The notes beneath the pieces are model-generated. The model did no database searches. It had not been told where the DNA came from and saw only the letters and a list, made by a program, of their open reading frames with translations. A stretch of DNA of 36,781 nt from Mnemiopsis leidyi (taxonomy: Eukaryota > Ctenophora > Tentaculata > Lobata > Bolinopsidae), in assembly GCA_000226015.1 (NCBI GenBank), contig JH153432.1:206818-243598 (forward strand), given 5' to 3'. Each line of letters starts with the position of its first letter. The first letter of the stretch is position 1. Below are positions 11,901 to 20,985 of this stretch, piece after piece. Both the position numbers and the translations under genes were made by a program.

Positions 11901-14900
11901 GGTAAAAGTAGCTCAAGTTGATCTAGCTAAGTACCCAAACTTGGGTAAAAAGTACAGTGTGGAACTAAGAGGTGCTGAAGTTCGCAAAGTCTTTAGAATC
12001 GGTAAAATGTACGAGTATAACGGTCCTGATGACTGGGAAGGTGCTGTTAACTTCATCAAGGCAAGACTCGAATCTCCACTGAAGGAAATTTCTACAATGG
12101 CTGAGTATGCTTCAGAGTTCCTCTCAGGGAAGGTGTCTTGTTCTGCTGCTCTTCTTTTACCTAGCAATGGTAATATCACCGCTACGAAGGATCACTTTCT
12201 TACTTGGGCCGAAAGCACCCGAGACTTCTGTAGTCATTTCCTTGTGACCAACAACGTCGTATTAGAGAGTATGGCGGTTGAAAGTCCCAAGTTTGTTATC
12301 AAGCACTCTGCCAAAACTCTTATTTCTTCTGAACCTCCTTATGCTGAGATTGATGTTGTAGCAGAGGCTTTACCAATTTGGTTTGCTGAACACTTTAAAA
12401 AACATCAGTTTAGTTTGGTCAACGAGATTGATGGCAGAAGGATTACAACTGAATTGCAAAATTTAGATCAATATGTTGGAATTTATACCGAGAATCCCTC
12501 GTGGGACAATGTTGATTTCAAGGAGGAAATAGCGAAGATTGCTGGTAAATTTCAGGACAGTGACATTCCTTTTTTCATTGGAGACGTTGCAGATGTCTCA
12601 GTCACTTTCGAAGAAGCAGACACAATCAATGCTGATGTACCGTTTCTCTTCCTGATCCGAGACAAAAATGACAGAATATACACCCCTAATTACAAAACTC
12701 TGGAGAAATTTGGACACAAACCTAAGAATCAGTACTTAACCTACGTAACAACCTATATAAGTCAGTATCTGGAAGGAAAAATCGCTCCAAGAATAACGTC
12801 AGATAAGGATCATGGCGTGGAAGATGGAGTACTTGATATAGTGGGCACCTCTGTCGACCGAGTATTCAACAGAACTGACAATGACATTCTTCTTCTCATG
12901 ACATCTTCCAACCAGTGCAGATCATGTCCTCGTTTTGAAGATGTCTTGCTCAAGTTCGGAGAGAAGTACGAAAACTCTGAAACTCTAACAGTGGGACTGA
13001 TAAATGTAGAAACTAATCGATTGCCAAGGAAACTTGTGATGAGATCTTCTCCTCCTCACCTTGTGCTTCTGCCTGCTGCGAGAAGTGGACCTTTTGATGG
13101 TCTCGTTTATTTTTATGATGAGGTTACCGAGAATAAGCTCCTGAAATTTGTAACTGATCACGGAAAACATGATGTTATTGAGAAGAAATACCAGAAGCAA
13201 ATACCGAGAAACGGTCAAAGAGGAAACTCAGAGTTTTTTGATAAGGAAGATGTCACATCAGAAGAAGACCCAGGCTCTTTTCAGTCCATGCGAATTTCTG
13301 TCACAGAAGAAAAGAAAGATGAAACGGTTAACCATGACAATCTAATGGTGGAAAACCCTGAGTTTGACAAGTTAAAAGAAAAAACGGAAAAAATGCTAAA
13401 AGAGAGATTTGGAAGTTCAAACTACATGCATGGTAGTAACATAAACCCTTCGGAGCACAAGTATGATGAGATTTTTGACATGGAGGTAGAATGGGACCCT
13501 GAAGAAACTGAATCGATGTTTGGGCGATCAGATTCTTCGCTTGGAGTCGAACAATCGTCTATTGAAGATAGAAAGTCTGCTGACGACTTCGGAGATTCTT
13601 CCGGAGGCTCGGTTCTCCATGACGAACTTTAGAGTTTATCAGCTGATTTTAGTAGTGTTCTACTGTTATTTTTATTGGTATCTAATTTTTCAGTTTTAAA
13701 TTATTGTATTATTTCTGGTTCAAAACATTACGCAGCTAAGATTATATCTATTTTACCTGAACATCATCACTGCATACACAAGAGGTACAATAAGGTTAGT
13801 TAGAAAATCTGAGGTTGCCAACAACTGGAACACTCTCGTCGCTTTACTCTTGGACAGACTGTAGTAGTGAAGCAGGAGCGGGTTGAGGACGGTTGAAACT
13901 AAGAAAGCAGCTACAAACAAAACTCCCATGATATAGTTTACTGCTATTTCGGGTTTAGTCAGCTCGTACTCGTGATTCGGGTACTTCTGTTTTAACTCGT
14001 GTGTTCCGTAGTAATCTGAATTATCATATTCCTCTCCGAATAAGTACAGATCTTCATAAAAAACCACTTTCCAAAACACAATCATGTCGAATCATGAGCT
14101 TTGAGGTGTCTTGTTAGAAAATTTGTTGGAAAGAGTGCAGTTTCAAAGTGTAAGTATTGGCATGAAAAAGCAAATACCATCATTGATTTTATTCATCATT
14201 ACATATTGCAGCTGTATCAGATCACGTTAAGCAAGCGTTAATAAAGTAATAAGCGTTATGCTTGTTGACATTCTAAAAACGAAAGAGAAAAGTGTACTAG
14301 ATGCATCAATCCTAGATAGATCGATCCGGAAATGTCCAGTGCCCTATGATGTTCCTGTGCTCCATGATGTGCCTGGATGTAGATCTATATAAAGCGGTAG
14401 TGGTACAAGACACAAGCAAAGTGGGTACACATCACACTACAACAATTATATGACTTCGTGTAATTGTAGATCGTTATCACAATGGTCTAACTACCTAATC
14501 TCAATAATAATGTGATCAAGCCGAAGAGGGTTTTCATTATACTGACTAGAGGGATTCCCGACGTCCTGCCCCAGAACATCGTGCCCCACAACATTTTTCC
14601 CACATATTTTTCCTAAGCGACCCTAGCCCTATTGAAAACTTCTGTTCTGGAGCAGGATGTCGGCCGCTGACGAGAAGAAATGTTGCTGATTTCCCTAATC
14701 TTCTTGTGCAGAAATAGAACCTTAACTGAAAAAAGGTAATACTATTGCAACTGTTAAACTGCTTTCTGAAGTAAGATTTGATAAATTATAAAAGAGACAT
14801 GAAGTCTTGAGATCCATTAAATCTCGTGGAGGAAGACCAGCACGACCTGAAACTGTTTCCCTTCCTTAATCTAAGAATTATCATACTACTCGCTAATGAT

Positions 14901-17900
14901 AACAAGACTCCAGAAACATGCGATTGTTCTTTGTCGACTTAAATTAGCTTTAAGGATCAAATCAAATAAATCAATTAAAGCTTGTCATTTTACTAGAAAG
15001 TTTCAAGTGACGAAAGAAAATAACCAGTTCGAACTGTCATATAAGCCATGGTCTAATATGATTATGCAGAATTTACGCCTTTGTTCGCTTCCTTTCAAAA
15101 TTAAAAACTATTATCTGACGGGTAACCTACTCAACATCAACGTTTTGTCCGTCCAACAGTTTCAAGATAAGTTTTAAATTTAACTTTCAGGTAAAAGCCC
15201 TGCTTTCTAGTGACGATTTGAACGTGAAATCGGAACTGACTGTGTTTGACGGTGTACTCGGCTGGATAAAACATGACAAAGTAAGTATTATTTCAACATT
15301 TCATATTGGTGCTGTAACTAGTTGGCTCTTAAGATTTCACTAATATAAGTAGATCAATATACAGGATCATTCGAACCATGAACTCTCAAGACTTATTATT
15401 AAGTCACTGATCTACAAAGCTACTACAAACCCTAAACATACGATTCCCGGTTCAGGCATCAAGACAACAATACATAGAAGAACTGTTCGGTCTTATCAGA
15501 CTGTCTATCATTCCAGTAGCAGATCTCATAGAGCGAGTCAGCAATGAGGATGTTATCAACACCAATACTAAGTTTGTACCAAAGCATATACTTAAATTGT
15601 TTTTTTGGTCATTTGTATTCTGTAAGTTTCTTAAAATGTAGAGTGACATGTCAAGAAGTTTAGTTTTTGTTTGGCTGACTGTAATAGAGCACATGTAAAT
15701 AACCAATACTACAAGTCTCTATACGGTCTAGTATGGTCAAACTGGAACTCTCAACAAATAAAACTAGGGAAAGTTATTAGTTCTATCATGATTAACAATT
15801 ATGATTAACAATTATTAGGTGGTCGATACATCTTGTATGCAGTGAACCGCTCTAATTACTGTTATTTACAGAAGAAGTGTGAAGTGTGAAAACCCTATCA
15901 ATCCCATTGATTATGAGACTGACGTTAAAGTCCTTATTCTACACACTATTCAGAGATTAATGACTATCTGACAAGCTCAAAATCATATCACAAAACGATC
16001 TATGTTAAATAAATTAACAAATGTAATGATCTGACTGTGCCCCAGCTATCGAACCTAAGATCGTAAAACCAAAACAATCGTCGTACGGAGATCGTCACAA
16101 TTAGATAGTTATGACGGAAGATGCCGAATCATGTGCAAAATGTTCATCAGATGATTAGTGCAATGATATTTGTATCATCTGCTACTGCAAAAAACAAATG
16201 TAGAGTGTAGAAAAACAAATGTAGAGTGTAGATAGACTGTAACAGGATATACTAAACACTACAAATTACATACATACATATTATAATTACACACGAAGTA
16301 GATGTAAAAGTAAACAATTCTATTCACCAGGTGTCGGGACATGTTAAACAAAGCCATGGAAGAGTATCATCAGAGTCTGAAGAATCCCAGCACCAGAAAA
16401 CCTAGCAGGATTGGAGCCAAAGCTGGTCATCTCTTCTGTTTAGGAGGAGAAGGGGCCGAGAGTAGAGTAGAGGTCTACCATAGCAACGTTAACAGGTAAC
16501 TTAGCAACGTTCACATGTCACTAAACAACGTTAACAGGTAACTTAGTAACGTTAACGGTCAACTTAGTAACGTACTTCACAGGTAGCTTAGCAGCATTAA
16601 CGTCCAATAGGTTACTTAGCAGTGTTAAGCTCCAGAAAATGGCAGAACATCTCTGATTTTTATAAATGTCCGGTCTCCTAAAATTGATCATCTAACATGT
16701 TCTGATATGGCTGGCTGCTCACAAAAAGATCAGATATCGACAAAAATTACAATGCGACGATTGCCTGTCAACTTTATAGCACTGTTATGTGAATTTGTAA
16801 ATAATAATATTACTTCGTCCGTCCTCGGTAAATTCTACCGACGAATAAACTTTATGGTTCAGTTATTCTGCAAGTGCTATCCACTTAAGAGAGTGGAGTG
16901 TTCGGTATTTTTTTAGAAAATTAGGGGATGAAAAGCACTGACCATAACCATTAATTTGTAGAACTTGTCCAATGTCACACTAAGGTTTTCCTTACTGTCA
17001 TGGTCGAAATGGGCGATTTTTAATCATTTGACCATGGCAAATTCAACCTGGTGGTGTCCGAATGTTCAAAATTCTCACCAATTCACCACCCTGTTACCCA
17101 CACCCTTAAAATCAGCAGGATTGTTATCTTGCTGGTTTTATAACGCACATTATTCTCACTTTCAGATGGGAGCGCGGCAAAGTCGACATGCTGGTAGGTC
17201 GATCTGGAGCGATGGCGGTAGCTCACTCCGGCAAACACATCTTCATAATCGGGGGCCAAGACAAGAGGAAACGTCCGTTGAACTCTGTGGACGTGTATGA
17301 CATCAGGATGAAGAACTGGAAATCCCTTTCGTCCATGTACGAGCAGAGGGTGTACGGGGCTGCTACTATTATTGAGGGTAACATTTACGTGGCCGGAGGA
17401 AGTTTCGACCGTACCGTTCTGATGTCGGCTGAGTTTTACAACATTGAGAACGATATCTGGAACAGAATGTCAGCAATGACTCAACCTAGGGCACGGTGTG
17501 GTAGTGCTACTGTTGATGGTCACATGTATGTTGTGGGAGGACATGATGGGATCAGAGATCTTGATAGCATTTCCAGGTAATGTAAGTTGTAGGTAGTGTA
17601 TGTTGTTTTTCTAATCTTATGTCCTGATACAATTTTACTCACAAACCAGCTTGTGTACTGATTGATATAGCAAAGATTTGCGAGGAAGTCTCTGAGTACC
17701 TAAAATTCTAATTCAAAATTGAGATATTTCCAGTTCTTCTCAAAATGTCCAACCTTTATAAGACTTAAACGTAGGAAAACTGTGAAAAAGTAGCCCGCTC
17801 AAACTTACTCTTCTAGTCTGGTACAGGTATTCCCCCGAAACTGATTCCTGGACTGACCTCAAACCTATGAAGTACGGCAGGAACGGATGTGCTGTTGGAG

Positions 17901-18784
17901 CGGTGAGTTGTGCGTTATTTACTGGTAGCAGTATGTAGAGTGGTCACGTGAACATTTATTTAGTGATTGTTGATAAACAACTCGTTTTTATTTCTAATAT
18001 TAATACAGCACGGCTCACGGAAAATGTGGAGGACGGCTTGCAATTCGAAATACTAAAATAGAATGATGAAGAACTGTGGCCTGGTAATAGCTTCAACAGG
18101 GAGGTCTCGGGTCTTTATCTCGTCATTTGTTGGGCTGCGACTAAAGGTTGCTGGAATAACGCTACTTAGTGCTATGACTTAACTAAGTATCACAGAAAAC
18201 TGGTCTATACGCCGCGATGCAGGGCACAGGTGCAACTGTCTCTTATCCTTGTCTAGTCAATAATCATCCTTTAGAGGTCACCCCGACACATTGATGTTAG
18301 AATTCTTCCTGGCAACTTTTACACTCTTACTCAGTAACTTATCTGTACAGGTGGAATCTCACATATTCGCTGTCGGAGGATGTAGGAGTGATGGAACAGT
18401 GCTGTACAGTATAGAGCGGTATAACACGGAGACAGATCAGTGGAGTAGTGTAGGGCTAATGCAGGTCAGTTAACTTCTCACCTTGCTTTTGCATCTATAA
18501 AACTCTAAACTTCTAATTATCATTTGTAATGTTAAATCACTTTCATGTCATGTTAATCTATAATGTTGTAGAAAGGCTGAAACAACTTCAAACTTCCCTT
18601 ATTCCAGAGTGGAAGATTTGCTCTGGCGGTTGCTGTAGTTTCCGGTCATCTCTTTATAATCGGTGGTAATGACGGGAAACAGAGCGTCAATGTTGTGGAG
18701 AAGTTCAACCCAGTCAAGAACAAGAGTGAGCTGGTCACCCCCATGAAGAGACCCAGAGAGTGGATGGCCGTGGCTGTCACGTGA
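2910..18784 (+). CDS. BTB-BACK-kelch (KLHL-type) Cullin-3 substrate adaptor, 12 exons
   Basis: Exons that join in phase: 2910-2971, 6542-6697, 8429-8543, 8921-9071, 9357-9481, 15191-15280, 15456-15571, 16331-16495, 17166-17576, 17827-17902, 18351-18464, 18608-18784. The total is 1758 bases: 585 residues plus TGA, the normal KLHL length. The BTB domain lies at about residues 57-165 (FTDVVVKI, then CSKYFRAMF), followed by BACK at about 170-290 (SQEFLKSPINQ; CRDML). Six kelch repeats follow, each with a GG pair (CLGGE, IIGGQ, VAGGS, VVGGH, AVGGC, IIGGN). The Tyr and Trp of the repeats are mostly present, but the last blade lacks the usual Trp. KLHL proteins bind Cul3 through BTB/3-box and substrates through the propeller for ubiquitination; the substrate cannot be read here. 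Exons 2-12 are secure. The first exon is a choice between 2910-2971 and 3620-3687, both ending in the required phase. Introns 2 and 5 host other genes. The stop lies inside a TCACGTGA octamer. Confidence 0.85.
3620..3687 (+). CDS. Alternative first coding exon of the kelch gene
   Basis: ATGGCGCCGTC opens a 68-base frame that ends at a strong GTAAGT donor (3688). It ends in phase 2, exactly what exon 6542-6697 needs. Splicing here would give a 587-residue isoform starting MAPSIWTSFG in place of MTGRFANVV. A short ATG two codons upstream in another frame could reduce its use. Alternative first exons are common in this family, but which exon is used cannot be decided from sequence. Confidence 0.35.
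5062..5232 (+). CDS. Orphan candidate exon in kelch intron 1
   Basis: ATG at 5062 opens 57 codons (starting MASDLNNESSKHDLNKE, acidic and Ser-rich) that run to a good GTAAGT donor at 5233. The exon ends in phase 0, while kelch exon 6542-6697 needs phase 2. It therefore cannot be a simple alternative first exon, because joining it would hit a stop within eight codons or so. It could belong to a separate transcript, need an unseen middle exon, or be chance. The composition looks protein-like. Confidence 0.28.
5760..6221 (-). CDS. Hypothetical 153-codon frame, doubtful
   Basis: An ATG-initiated minus-strand frame lies within the first kelch intron. The product is rich in Ser, Thr, Asn and His (a PPHSHGPHHKNHEHS stretch) with no signal peptide, membrane segment or family motif. 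It is longer than expected by chance in AT-rich DNA but lacks supporting splice or promoter signals. I list it only as a possibility. Confidence 0.15.
   Translation of the reverse strand: MLKFNVDSAFLNSSLVWSIKESTTNNPIFHTTFPHSTSYHVTANLLKTPNHRCFAEDLTSPFTPLSMMTSLCNQRPPHSHGPHHKNHEHSKPIARKQTNKLKCEKSKTSIGHNSSSHCLRNVSIAALVLQRFGPVETNYDNPVPDSHAALQIT
6965..7813 (-). CDS. Rhodopsin-like (class A) orphan GPCR, single exon, nested in kelch intron 2
   Basis: A 282-residue protein starting at the ATG complement of 7811-7813 has seven hydrophobic segments at about residues 7-29, 41-62, 75-98, 112-132, 153-175, 192-218 and 225-250. Class A landmarks are TM1 with LSNTVSL (Asn), TM2 with LLTTSDL (Asp) and TM7 with NSAVNPIVYIV (NPxxY). 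The usual DRY at the end of TM3 is replaced by a VCR-type sequence, so coupling may be unusual. The C-tail has a CGC motif that could be palmitoylated. It acts at the plasma membrane as a G-protein-coupled receptor; the ligand is unknown. The gene lies wholly in the 6698-8428 intron of the kelch gene, on the opposite strand. A TTTATT (AATAAA on this strand) lies near 6799-6804, about 160 bases past the stop. Confidence 0.87.
   Translation of the reverse strand: MAAVPIEYLISFLICVLGILSNTVSLTYFVKRESRGLVNKLFILLTTSDLAVCLFGTLTMISSTGGLHDNLPYLIFKTLFSFSIQGTGLATVLISVCRALKMCRPLDHNVQGRRVAMVTVLTHVIEFGIEVLDGIVSESCGVETFDRFRDYKRYYYIAILLAAVLIILIANFLTIRVLKKTKRDSVDKYASKGPTVTIIILSAIFCFVSILVLAHLFLLVFHVKDDNVTIYFFFYGIPLNSAVNPIVYIVRNSSMLVFVRSLFCGCGTDQQGNFPMRHTTPI
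8185..8194 (-). promoter_or_regulatory. TATA-like decamer upstream of nested GPCR
   Basis: TCTATATAAA on + (TTTATATAGA on -) lies about 375 bases upstream of the GPCR start at 7813. The identical decamer lies at 14384-14393, about 300 bases upstream of the second nested GPCR (start 14085). A shared TATA box in two similarly placed genes is suggestive, but AT-rich decamers recur by chance and the orientation is ambiguous. Confidence 0.2.
9482..10271 (+). other. Intron sequence of the kelch gene, no gene
   Basis: This AT-rich intron DNA lies between kelch exon 5 and the 3' end of the nested GPCR. No coding, RNA or repeat signal was seen beyond simple AT richness. Confidence 0.5.
10272..14085 (-). 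CDS. Two-exon rhodopsin-like GPCR nested in kelch intron 5
   Basis: Exon 1 is 14085-13757 (donor GTAAAA) and exon 2 is 10971-10272 (acceptor TTTCAG). The split codon AG|C gives Ser and a 342-residue protein. Exon 1 carries an acidic N-terminus, TM1 (with STVLNPLLL) and TM2 (LLATSDFL, the conserved Asp). Exon 2 carries TM3 (FFTAVLAVTRL, with TRL at the DRY position) through TM7, where NPxxY is replaced by DPVIVL. Both activation motifs are therefore altered, which may mean atypical coupling. The C-tail contains a duplicated VVSSQG hexapeptide made by an 18-base tandem duplication near 10300-10340. The 2.8-kb intron contains the entire ER thioredoxin-like gene on the other strand, and the whole gene sits inside kelch intron 9482-15190. 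The family assignment rests on hydrophobic pattern and TM1/TM2 motifs. The splice is inferred from phase and sites. Confidence 0.8.
11338..13632 (+). CDS. ER-resident multi-thioredoxin-domain (PDI-like) protein with HDEL tail
   Basis: This single-exon gene is open upstream to 11278, with in-frame ATGs at 11296, 11314 and 11338. I choose 11338 because the next residues form a clean signal peptide (MITKHIIFLCTLISTLAL). The result is 764 residues. The first thioredoxin domain has CGTC at 45-48 and a cis-Pro segment (HYPTFI). A second thioredoxin-like domain has CVQC at 163-166, a middle region lacks CxxC, and a later thioredoxin-like domain has CRSC at 527-530. An acidic, charged tail ends in HDEL (761-764), an ER-retrieval signal. 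Likely role: disulphide formation, reduction or isomerisation in the ER lumen. The arrangement of three unequal CxxC motifs with a long acidic tail does not match canonical PDI (a-b-b'-a') and I cannot assign an orthologue. It lies inside the intron of the minus-strand GPCR, which lies inside a kelch-gene intron. No AATAAA is evident downstream. Confidence 0.87.
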   Translation: MITKHIIFLCTLISTLALQELKDDTFISFITKSTKFCIMFYSPSCGTCRASLPIFRNAAMKIEAENITNFQIAQIDVSEFTASGDRYDVWHYPTFIIDGVDLPYHQIYKGSPTSAEELAKWIRQLGSPDYLPPVSALWVLDEDSIDDCVEERICLIQFTDSRCVQCLGRAYQIHELANHIDNELHGEGVKVAQVDLAKYPNLGKKYSVELRGAEVRKVFRIGKMYEYNGPDDWEGAVNFIKARLESPLKEISTMAEYASEFLSGKVSCSAALLLPSNGNITATKDHFLTWAESTRDFCSHFLVTNNVVLESMAVESPKFVIKHSAKTLISSEPPYAEIDVVAEALPIWFAEHFKKHQFSLVNEIDGRRITTELQNLDQYVGIYTENPSWDNVDFKEEIAKIAGKFQDSDIPFFIGDVADVSVTFEEADTINADVPFLFLIRDKNDRIYTPNYKTLEKFGHKPKNQYLTYVTTYISQYLEGKIAPRITSDKDHGVEDGVLDIVGTSVDRVFNRTDNDILLLMTSSNQCRSCPRFEDVLLKFGEKYENSETLTVGLINVETNRLPRKLVMRSSPPHLVLLPAARSGPFDGLVYFYDEVTENKLLKFVTDHGKHDVIEKKYQKQIPRNGQRGNSEFFDKEDVTSEEDPGSFQSMRISVTEEKKDETVNHDNLMVENPEFDKLKEKTEKMLKERFGSSNYMHGSNINPSEHKYDEIFDMEVEWDPEETESMFGRSDSSLGVEQSSIEDRKSADDFGDSSGGSVLHDEL
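14086..15190 (+). other. Remaining kelch intron 5, no gene
   Basis: This is intron DNA between the GPCR start and kelch exon 6. It contains the TATA-like decamer at 14384-14393 and a GCCCCAG repeat copy at about 14545-14660. The 93-codon open frame at 14896-15177 has no recognisable domain and I regard it as chance. Confidence 0.45.
14545..14660 (+). repeat. Solo end-copy of the GCCCCAG repeat family
   Basis: The sequence GGGATTCCCGACGTCCTGCC, continuing into CCCAGAACATCGTGCCCC, closely resembles the left end of the element at about 26911 and the inverted right end near 28250. It appears to be a dispersed repeat copy inserted in the kelch intron. Confidence 0.45.
16190..16231 (+). repeat. 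Perfect 21-bp tandem duplication
   Basis: Two identical adjacent copies of a 21-base unit (16190-16210, 16211-16231) lie in kelch intron 7, about 100 bases before exon 8. The motif is AAAAACAAATGTAGAGTGTA plus G. Confidence 0.8.
16482..16625 (+). repeat. 21-bp-period minisatellite spanning an exon-intron junction
   Basis: At least four units of about 21 bases (type AGCAACGTTAACAGGTAACT), followed by more diverged ones, begin inside the last 14 coding bases of kelch exon 8 and run through its donor (GT at 16496). The third unit repeats the donor (GT at 16538), 42 bases downstream. Using that copy would read AGG TAA and stop at once. Confidence 0.65.
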
Positions 18785-19500
18785 CATGTTTTCTTTCTGT
18801 TCGAGCTGATATCAGGAGTTGGAGTGAGGACTTTTGATGAAGACAGTGAAATTCCAACCTCCGCGTGTAACAAATCGGCTAACAAACATACTCGTATCAC
18901 TATCAGTTGCTTTTTATTTGATTGGCTAACGTCTAATGCTTTGTAAATAGAAGGAATGTGCAAATGTAATTTTCTTTCAACGATGATTATCATCAATATC
19001 ATCAATCATGAAACAATTATCTATAAATCTAACTTGCAGTTCTACTATTTAGTTTTTTGTAATCAGCCCTACAAGTACAAAAAGGTACAATTATCAGTAT
19101 CACATGATCATATGAATAAGTTTTCAAAAATTGCTTTTAAATGCTTTTTAATAATATAAGGTTCTTGAGAATTTTTCCGTCTATAATAATATACTTTTCG
19201 ACGAACAAATTAATTTAACTAAAGGCAGTTAGTAGTTAAATCAACTATTTAGATGCTGTAAATTATTTGAAATCATTCTTTCCTTATACAATGACTCGCT
19301 CTAGCCATTCTCTGCTTTAATTTATACACATTGACATATTGACGTACAGTGTACACTTATCATAACAACAAACAAGTTGCTTCACATTGCGGCCAGTTTC
19401 CAAGTCTAATGAAATTCTCGCACCGGCACACAGCGTGAGTGAGATGACGACCTGCCCGCATTTGGAGCCACGTACACATATGGTCTATATTTCACTTAAT
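18785..19500. other. Intergenic / kelch 3' UTR, nothing recognised
   Basis: AT-rich DNA after the kelch stop. No gene, RNA or clear AATAAA was seen. One TCACATGA octamer lies at 19100. Confidence 0.4.
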
Positions 19501-20800
19501 TTAACCTGGTGTTCATGCTTACGCCGCGCGCGGCAGCTGCTTCGCACGAGGTGCCCAAAAGGGCTATAAAGCTTGCCCAGGGACCTCAGTCTTGACTTGT
19601 CTAACCAGCGCAATTTTGCGCGCGGCATATGCACCTATAGGGCTAGGTCTATGTGAAACCTAGCAGTCTTTGACGAGATGATATCCGTCTACCGTTCTAG
19701 CTCCGTTAGACGGATATCATCTCGTCAACGCAGTCTGAGGGAAATTTCCCCCAGACTGCTTTGTCGCGGTGATACCGTTAACGCGTAGAGAGACTTGTCG
19801 CGGTGATACCCGATTCACGCAGCTAAAGCTGAACGGTAGACGGATATCATCTCGTCAAAGAGAGACCCGCGGTAGCTCATTACTGGTTAAGTTGTAAAGC
19901 ATGTACCCTCCCGCACATTTTATTCATTACTCCTGGACGCGGAGAGGAATATTCGTTTCGACATTCGAATGAGAGTCGGACAAAGTCAGACCTAAACAAT
20001 AGTTTACTATACCGACTTTTAATTCACATTACAAACATTTCTTTTGAAAGTAGGGTGGCTGCAGGCTTGCTAGGCGTTGTTGGTTGTTATAGGTTGATGA
20101 CCTACTGTTGCGGCCGGCCGCCATCACGCGCTTTTATTACGCATTCTTGGTCTGGCTACATTTCGAAAAAATTTAAGACGCGCAGATCGCTCGTTCAACC
20201 ATGAACCAGGCGCTGCCCGGCTCTTTCTAGGTTTTCCTTTGTCCGACCCTCATTAAAAGCGAATAAAATGACAAAAGGGTGCGCGCTGCCGTACAACGTT
20301 TCCCTCCGCGAATCCGCGATCGTCGTCAACGGGCGATGCGCGTCTAGAATTTCTTCGAAATTCATAGAAATGCGTGACAGCGCGTGACGGCCGCGACAGT
20401 AGGTTATCAACCTACAAGATCGTCGTCGTAGACAAAAAAGATTGTGGTAGACAATAAAGATTGCGCGCGCCGGAGGCTGCCGCTTCGCGGCAGCAGGGCT
20501 ATGCAACGTACCCATGCAACTGGCAAGCGCGCGGCGCAACGAGAGAAAACAATGGCACAGTTACCGGGCGCGCGCTGCGCGGCTCTCTCTTCGGCTACAG
20601 CAACATTGCTGAACACTTATACAAGAGATTTTACAAGAGTGGATCAAAATCCAAAAGCACTGAGCGCCAAGCGCGTTGGACGTTTTTCACAAAAACTCGA
20701 CGCGATCCGTGGACCAGTTTGCGCGCTAAATATTACGTACGTCATGTCGTGCGCGTAAACTTTTCATAACGATTTGTTATCGCGCGGCCCTCATCCAAAG
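19500..20800. other. CpG-dense intergenic block
   Basis: The sequence shifts to abundant CGCG, GCGC and CCGG strings (for example around 19523, 20107, 20465 and 20568) in contrast with CpG-poor flanks. Hairpins include a perfect 8-bp stem around 20474-20492 (GCTGCCGC/GCGGCAGC) and a 7-bp stem at about 20399-20415 (GTAGGTT/AACCTAC). Several overlapping open frames on both strands (about 20195-20769) are Arg/Ala-rich products of the high GC and carry no domain. It could be an unmethylated CpG island, a recently inserted element, or foreign DNA. I cannot decide which. Confidence 0.45.
19668..19860. mobile_element. Foldback/MITE-like element with perfect 30-bp inverted repeats
   Basis: Positions 19668-19697 and 19831-19860 are exact inverted complements over 30 bases (outer end CTTTGACGAGATGATATCCG). 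A third, nearly identical copy in the right-arm orientation lies at 19705-19730, so the left half alone can form a long hairpin. Inside are another hairpin (19731-19759, CAGTCTG...CAGACTG) and two direct copies of TTGTCGCGGTGATACC. No coding capacity and no clear target-site duplication were seen. This fits a small non-autonomous DNA element. Confidence 0.65.
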
Positions 20801-20880
20801 TTTATTCGGTGTGACAGAAATGGTGAAGCTGAAACGGGCTTCAACATGTGTGCGTTCTTGACCTGGAGAGAGAGTAAGAT

Positions 20881-20888
<8 letters not shown>

Positions 20889-20958
<70 letters not shown>

Positions 20959-20985
20959 NNNNNNNNNNNNNNAGAGAGAGAGAGA
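20889..20985. repeat. (AG)n microsatellite with a 14-base assembly gap
   Basis: A pure AG dinucleotide tract is interrupted by N at 20959-20972. True length is unknown because the gap lies within the repeat. Confidence 0.95.

Noticed and set aside
18646..19005. 119-codon minus-strand frame over the end of the kelch gene
   Set aside because: Antisense shadow of the last kelch exon plus 3' flank.
20195..20769. Overlapping frames of about 70-114 codons in the CpG-rich block
   Set aside because: High GC reduces stop codons; four overlapping frames on both strands with no domain cannot all be genes, and none stands out.
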